A stretch of DNA of 64,000 nucleotides from DAHUYF01 sp963838385 (GTDB lineage Bacteria; Pseudomonadota; Alphaproteobacteria; ATCC43930; CGMCC-115725): contig CAWIRE010000006.1 in NCBI GenBank assembly GCA_963838385.1, forward strand, positions 1 to 64,000. Direction: 5' to 3'. The position numbers were made by a program, and so were the translations under genes. Of this stretch, positions 63,806 through 64,000 are shown in pieces. Position 1 is the stretch's first letter; every line of letters starts with the position of its first letter. A model generated the notes under the pieces. That model was not told the origin of the DNA. It saw only the letters and a program-made list of their open reading frames with translations, and searched no databases.

Positions 63806-64000
63806 ATGAACGGTGCGGAAAGCCTGGTGCGGACGCTGGTGGCCTCGGGGGTCGAGGTCTGCTTCAGCAATCCCGGCACCTCGGAGATGAGCTTCGTCGC
63901 CGCCCTGGATACGGTCGACGGCATGCGCCCGATTCTCGCCCTCTTCGAAGGGGTGGCGACCGGCGCCGCCGACGGCTATGGCCGCATGGCGGGCAAGCCG
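63806..64000 (+). CDS. Thiamine-diphosphate enzyme, acetolactate synthase-like large subunit (partial)
   Basis: 65 residues before the window edge: MNGAESLVRTLVASGVEVCFSNPGTSEMSFVAALDTVDGMRPILALFEGVATGAADGYGRMAGKP. The GVEVCFSNPGTSEM and FEGVATGAADGYGRMAG segments carry the ThDP-binding N-terminal fold, with the catalytic Glu in LFEGVA. The relaxed form resembles IlvB-like decarboxylases more than canonical acetolactate synthase. Start supported by GGAGG. Incomplete at the 3' end. Confidence 0.85.
   Translation, partial: MNGAESLVRTLVASGVEVCFSNPGTSEMSFVAALDTVDGMRPILALFEGVATGAADGYGRMAGKP

Overview
This 64 kb window is a GC-rich (roughly 70% by eye) chromosomal segment. It most likely comes from an alphaproteobacterium, probably a Rhodospirillales-type lineage. 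Lineage evidence: an F1FO-ATPase zeta-subunit (DUF1476) gene, PurS/PurQ/PurL as separate subunits, class II DAHP synthase, Cox11/SCO copper chaperones, a BolA-Grx4 pair, CIRCE-controlled groES and alphaproteobacterial-style ribosomal genes. The genus cannot be named from sequence alone.

Layout. 1-7.9 kb: groES with a CIRCE operator, tRNA-Val(CAC), a DUF3108 protein, gph, the overlapping glmU-glmS pair for UDP-GlcNAc synthesis, cspA-rpsU, and hmgA. 8-18.6 kb: bioB, a semialdehyde dehydrogenase, a sterol-desaturase-type hydroxylase, glutathione reductase, two MFS exporters, and a nucleoside-salvage pair (lipoprotein adenosine deaminase plus deoxyribosyltransferase). 18.8-33.3 kb: aroG, nicotinate phosphoribosyltransferase, nadE (frameshifted), cysS, cimA, trmJ, rpsD, SCO, a Cox11-cytochrome c fusion, a CorC-type transporter, a ring-cleavage dioxygenase-like protein and a serine hydrolase. 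33.4-41.9 kb: GNAT, grxD, bolA, purL-purQ-purS-purC, a TANGO2-like protein, the ATPase zeta subunit and purB. 41.9-49.6 kb: a proline-rich membrane protein, cytochrome b561, radC, an uncharacterised three-gene operon resembling ExbB/ExbD, map, sfsA and a CinA-like MoaB-domain protein.

49.7-57.4 kb is the accessory region. It starts at tRNA-Leu(TAA), whose last 59 bp recur exactly 2.3 kb downstream. Between the two copies lies a two-gene operon: a SAM methyltransferase and a membrane protein that fuses an HgcA-like corrinoid domain (cap motif N-V-W-C-A-A-G) to an HgcB-like ferredoxin. HgcA and HgcB are the mercury-methylation proteins. This cassette is the most striking content of the window. 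It is followed by a cation-efflux (CDF) transporter, a secreted pentapeptide-repeat protein, an SRPBCC protein, a truncated siderophore-interacting protein, an IS remnant, and a tandem-PAS protein with a small SpoIIAA-like partner. 57.4-64 kb: a branched-chain-amino-acid-type binding protein, a secreted Pro/Gly-rich protein, a Cache-domain chemoreceptor with a locally scrambled reading frame, an MscS-type channel, an ethanolamine-permease-like transporter, and the start of a thiamine-diphosphate enzyme cut by the window edge.

Two families of dispersed palindromic repeats occupy intergenic regions. One is a two-stem element whose copies show compensatory stem changes and lie at the ends of convergent genes. 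The other is a CCCTCTCCGCCCC-type REP element.
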